A stretch of 64,000 nt of DNA from positions 53,048,202-53,112,201 of the forward strand of contig JAJLRJ010000001.1 in NCBI GenBank assembly GCA_024195265.1, given 5' to 3'. The position numbers and the translations under genes were made by a program. This stretch comes from Dendrophyllia cribrosa (lineage: Eukaryota > Cnidaria > Anthozoa > Scleractinia > Dendrophylliidae). Each line of letters starts with the position of its first letter. Position 1 is the first letter of the stretch. The notes beneath the pieces are model-generated. The model did not search any database and had not been told where the DNA came from. It worked only from the letters and a program-made list of their open reading frames with translations. This document shows positions 60,233 through 64,000 of this stretch, one piece after another.

Positions 60233-62736
60233 CGCATAATAATAATAATAATAATAATAAAAACGCATCTAACATCTGTCTCGATGCTTTTTACAAATAT
60301 TGAATATAAAGAGAATGTAACAACTACAGCTAGAAAGCTAAGAAAGACTAAAACTAAGATAAAATGCCAAAACTAAAAACAATATTAAAACTTCAAATAT
60401 TAAACTTTAAATATTTTAATATTTGAAGTTTTAAAAAACTTCATAAAACAATATTAAAAATTCAAATCTATTACTTCTGATTCGTTCAGGAAGTGGCGTG
60501 AGTTTTGTTTTATCCAATAAAAATGCATAGTAATGCACAACCGAAGCAAACACAAAATACTTTCGAAACTCAATTGAAGACTGCTCTAAGCAATTAGAAA
60601 AATAAAAGTAAAACTTGACTTTGTGTAAACAGTGGCGTACAATAGTGAAAAATTTATGCCTTTCTTCACAAGCAGCGCATCACTGCAAGTTTGGTTTTTC
60701 GTTAAATCTGACCGCGGTTCAGAAACATACACCTCGACATGATCTTGTTTCGTGAGTTCCTGGAAAACAACATACTGTTATTTTTCAAAGTCATAGTTAA
60801 ATACATCCAAAAAATCAAAATCTGCTACCTGGTTTATTCAACAATTCACACTTTTCACAGCTTAAATTCACTGTTTTATTAGGACCGCATCCTCCATGTG
60901 AACAAAACTGCACCTTTCCAAGAAAACTGAAGTGGCGGCTGAGGTTGGCTATTGTGTACGAAACTAATGAGCCGTTATAATCTGCCGGCAGGGGAACGGA
61001 CAACGTTGTAACAGGAGCACCTAACTGAGTTTCGTTATGATCGGGTGGCATTTTCCAGATTGTGATTACAGATTTGGTTGGTATGCCGTTCCACTTTAGA
61101 TCATCACTGGCCTAGGAGAATAAAGTTGGAAGAATTTTTATTTCATTTCCAGTAATACCTTTTCTGTTTTATATCATAGCTATAATTAGCTAGCTTAACT
61201 TCTAATTTTCCTACTGACGTAGAATGCGATTACAGAAAAGAACTCTCCTGTTGGGTTTATAGAGTTTTTACGGTATTGTCAAAACAATTCGTTTTGTTTG
61301 TGTTTCAATACATAAACGACATAAACGTATTAAAAAACTGGCGGATTCAGACTTGCTTTTAAGTTGGAGTCTGTAGTGATAGAGAGGTGGGGGATAGGAA
61401 CATGAAAGAGGCAACACAAAGTGAAAATATTTCAGAATAGAACAAAATGGGGCCCCTTAGGGTCCTCCCAGGGTGCGTCCCCTAATTTTATTAATGATTG
61501 GTTTAAGGCTTGTAGAATGGCTAGAGGGAAAATTTAATTTTTCACAAACGTTTACAGCCAAATACCGTTACTGATACATACAATGTGGGGGCCACAGAAA
61601 TTGTCCATAGCAAGGAGGTTGGGGTATCCATAAAACTGACGTGGCAGTTACTTGAGTTGCCTTAAGTAAGCTTCATGATCAGTAGCCTTCTAATAACTCT
61701 ACAGTTGTGCTTCCTGAGGCAGATGTACAATTTTATGGAACCTAATTTTGCAACTTTAGTTGCCTGGGTAATAATTTGCAACACTAAATTCTAAACATTA
61801 GGGGTAATTCTTGAAACATTTCTTCTAATAAATAAAAAGAAAGAAAATGAAATAGCAAGCCAAGAGTATACCTTCCATGTTAGAATGGCAGTGAAGTACT
61901 TATCATCACATAAAGCCTCACAGGGCTGCAGCATTGGATGGGTTGATGGTTCTAAGATTTAAAGAAATTAAATCTGTGTAGTTATAAGTTTTTAATGGGC
62001 TAAACCTATAGACAGCATAATTGTATAACTAATTACGATTAAGGTGATGGGAAATCATTACACGTGAGTGTGTTTGTTGTGTCTGTATTCATTTTTCTGT
62101 TCTAGCCCCCATAGAAGGTTTGTTCATTTCTTCTCCTTACCGCAGACATAAGTTTACCGATTTTTACTGACTTTTCATCCCATTTGTAAAAATGGAAAGA
62201 GAAAATGTAAATCACCACGATGAACAAGAAAGTGTAAGTCACCATGATTACATAACAAAAGTACTACACAGCATGTCACAAACATAAACTAACGTTGTTG
62301 TTGTTGTTGTTGGTGGTGACATAGTGATGTCGATGGTAGCAATGGTGGTACTGGTAATCGTCACAGTTACCAATGGTATGGTGATATTGATGGTAGTGGT
62401 GATAATGATAGTAATAGATAGTAACAGAATGTTGATTGAGGTGGAGATGCGGTAACTGGCGAAGGTGATGATGGTGGTGTTGATGGTAGTGGTAATGGTG
62501 ATGATGATGGTAGTGATGGTGGTGGTGATGATGATGTTGATGGTGATGTTGGTGGGGTTGATGGTGATGTCAGTGATGGTGGTGTTGATGGTGGTTGCAA
62601 TGGTGATGATGATGGTGACGGTAGTGATGCTGGTGATGATGGTAGTGGTGCTGGTGATATAGTTCTGGTGGTATATAGTGGTGTCCATGATAGTAGTGAT
62701 GGCTGTAGTGATGATGTTGGTGGTAACAATAGTGGA

Positions 62737-62790
<54 letters not shown>

Positions 62791-63467
62791 AGTGATGGCG
62801 ATGATGATGGCAGTGGTGATAGTGATGATCTTTATGTTGATGGTGATTACAGTTGTAATAGTGGGTACATGCATTGCGATGGTGATGGTAGTGTTAGCTT
62901 TGATGGTGAGTTGGTGATAATGTCGATGATTATGTTGATGGTGGGGTTGATGGTTATATGGTTAATGGTAGTGCAGATTGTGGAGATGATGATGATGGTG
63001 ATGACAACGATGGTGCTGGTAAAAGGGTGGTGCTGGTAAATATGGCAATAGTAGTGGTAATGATGGTTTTGATAATGATGGTGGTTGTAGCCGTGGTGAT
63101 GATGATGATGTGATGGTGTTGATGATGGTGGTGGTGATGATGATGATGATGGTTGTGATGTTAAATTGTCATGGTGGTGGTGTTTGTGATGGTGGCCGGG
63201 ATGGTGATGCTGATGGTCGGTGGTTGTGGTGATGATAAGTCACGGAATTTATCTTTCTGTAAGTTAATAAATAATACCTTCAGGCAATGTGCGCTGGAAA
63301 ACTGGCCCTCCTGGGATATATCTTGGACCACCACAACTACATGTTGATTTATTTACAGGTGGTGTCAAGCCAATCATTCCAACGCAGATAGTTACAGAAT
63401 AGTTAGCCCATGGCGTTAGACTTGTGAAGGTATAAGAGTTGGTTCCATTTTGTCCATATCTTGATTT
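59780..63467 (-). CDS. Fibronectin-III, single-pass membrane protein (3' part of a longer gene)
   Basis: Four exons with consistent phases: 63278-63467, 61872-61951, 60829-61111 and 59780-59924. The first encodes the end of a fibronectin type III domain (TSLTPWANYSVTICVG, then CSCGG). The second and third make another FN3 domain: PSTHPMLQPC, YFTAILTWK, VITIWKMPP and SYTIANL, followed by a Cys-containing stretch. The fourth has a juxtamembrane segment and a hydrophobic helix (about VGVSVAACVASVFLIGTAIY), then the stop-transfer KRKKR. Several NxS/T sites suggest a glycosylated cell-surface receptor or adhesion protein. The 5' exons lie beyond the window end, and I could not find the exons that follow the transmembrane segment. 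Relatives with this layout include receptor kinases and phosphatases as well as proteins without enzymes, so no name is given. Intron 61952-63277 holds a long GAT/GGT-rich tract. Confidence 0.7.
60197..60262. repeat. (AAT)n microsatellite
   Basis: Two runs of AATAAT separated by AAAACGCAT. Confidence 0.95.
60475..60586. mobile_element. GAGCAG-TIR MITE, copy 6 (right end, in the FN3 gene intron)
   Basis: Ends CTCAATTGAAGACTGCTC; the left half is missing. Confidence 0.6.
62285..63235. repeat. GAT/GGT-rich degenerate microsatellite in the FN3 gene intron
   Basis: About 950 bases of GATGGT, GATGAT and GGTGAT words with a pure GAT core at 62738-62789. It produces spurious Asp-, Met- or Ile-rich open frames. 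Confidence 0.95.
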
Positions 63468-63724
63468 CTTTAACACAAAATCAAAGTGGATCAGAATAGG
63501 TGTGCATGGAGCCCCTACCAGTAGAGTTGGTTCTTAAAACTGTTCAGTGAGTGTGAGACTCGGAATTGACAGGCTGGAGCGGGTTGCTATCTTGTCATAT
63601 AAGGCTGAGGGACCATCGTCTTAAGGTCTGAAGGACAGATGTAATATATATAGATATGCTTAGCCTAACAGTCGAGCTTTCTGAACAGAAACGATGATGA
63701 TAAGCTCATCTTAGGTGAAAGGTC

Positions 63725-64000
63725 AGAAGCACAAGAAAAATTAGAATTAAGATTGACAACCGCCGTCTCGGCTATTTTTCAACTTTAGCAATTCTCAAAA
63801 ACAGTGTTACGCGACCGTCTGCACATTACATTTAGACTGCACAAACGCTTACAAAAACAACTTTTTCTTGTTCTAGAATAACTAGTGTGACTAATTTCCG
63901 AATAAAATACACCTGTTACGTATCAAAAATTGCCCGAGAAACTGATTTGCAAATCAAAATTGCCAAAAACACACAGACATCTTTGTACAAGGCGACGTGA
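63725..64000. mobile_element. Partial copy of the 3.6-kb TTAA element interior
   Basis: Matches 52510-52790 as reverse complement (for example TTGCGCGACC-type CGACCGTCTGCAC, and CAATTTTTGATA with AATCAGTTTCT on the other strand). Runs off the window end. Confidence 0.7.

Noticed and set aside
62248..63039. Asp-, Met-, Ile- or Pro-rich open frames
   Set aside because: Translation of a GAT/GGT microsatellite in an intron of the FN3 gene.

Overview
The window looks like nuclear DNA of a hexacorallian cnidarian (stony coral, corallimorph or sea anemone). It is AT-rich, intron-rich and full of transposons. The organism call rests on two small precursors that each carry one RWamide peptide (the Antho-RWamide type known from sea anemones), on HyNaC/ASIC-like DEG/ENaC channel genes, and on Penelope-like elements. 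All gene models below were assembled by hand from open frames, splice signals, matching intron phases and comparison between paralogues. No database search was possible.

Layout. 1-10 kb: repeats, foldback and TTAA-flanked elements, no recognisable protein gene. 10.6-12.1 kb (+): RWamide precursor 1 (two coding exons, 78 aa). 16.1-21.5 kb (+): RWamide precursor 2 (5' exon plus two coding exons, 77 or 86 aa), whose last intron holds a 2.5-kb TTAA element. 24.6-28.5 kb (-): an intact six-exon DEG/ENaC channel gene (gene A, 534 aa). 31.7-41.8 kb (-): a second channel gene (gene B) with the same six-exon structure but an in-frame TAG in exon 1. 42.3-44.1 kb: broken Penelope-like element parts in opposite orientations. 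44.5-46.1 kb (-): a third channel copy (gene C) with an intact exon 1, a damaged exon 2 and no exons 3-6. Exon 1 of C is phase-compatible with exons 2-6 of B, so B and C may form one split gene. 47-59 kb: nested DNA transposons, SINEs and a LINE remnant. 59.8-63.5 kb (-): the 3' extracellular and transmembrane exons of a fibronectin-III membrane protein.

How the genes may work together. RFamide peptides directly gate HyNaC channels of the DEG/ENaC family in Hydra. Two amidated-peptide precursors and a cluster of DEG/ENaC genes within 36 kb suggest, but do not prove, a ligand-channel neighbourhood.

The mobile DNA has a theme of its own. Several elements with terminal inverted repeats (TIRs) each enclose a private tandem repeat. 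The largest is a 2.8-kb element in intron 3 of gene B with about 43 copies of a 51-bp unit. A 229-bp relative at 55.8 kb appears to be the unexpanded form. At least seven elements end in TTAA, as in piggyBac or Kolobok-type transposition.
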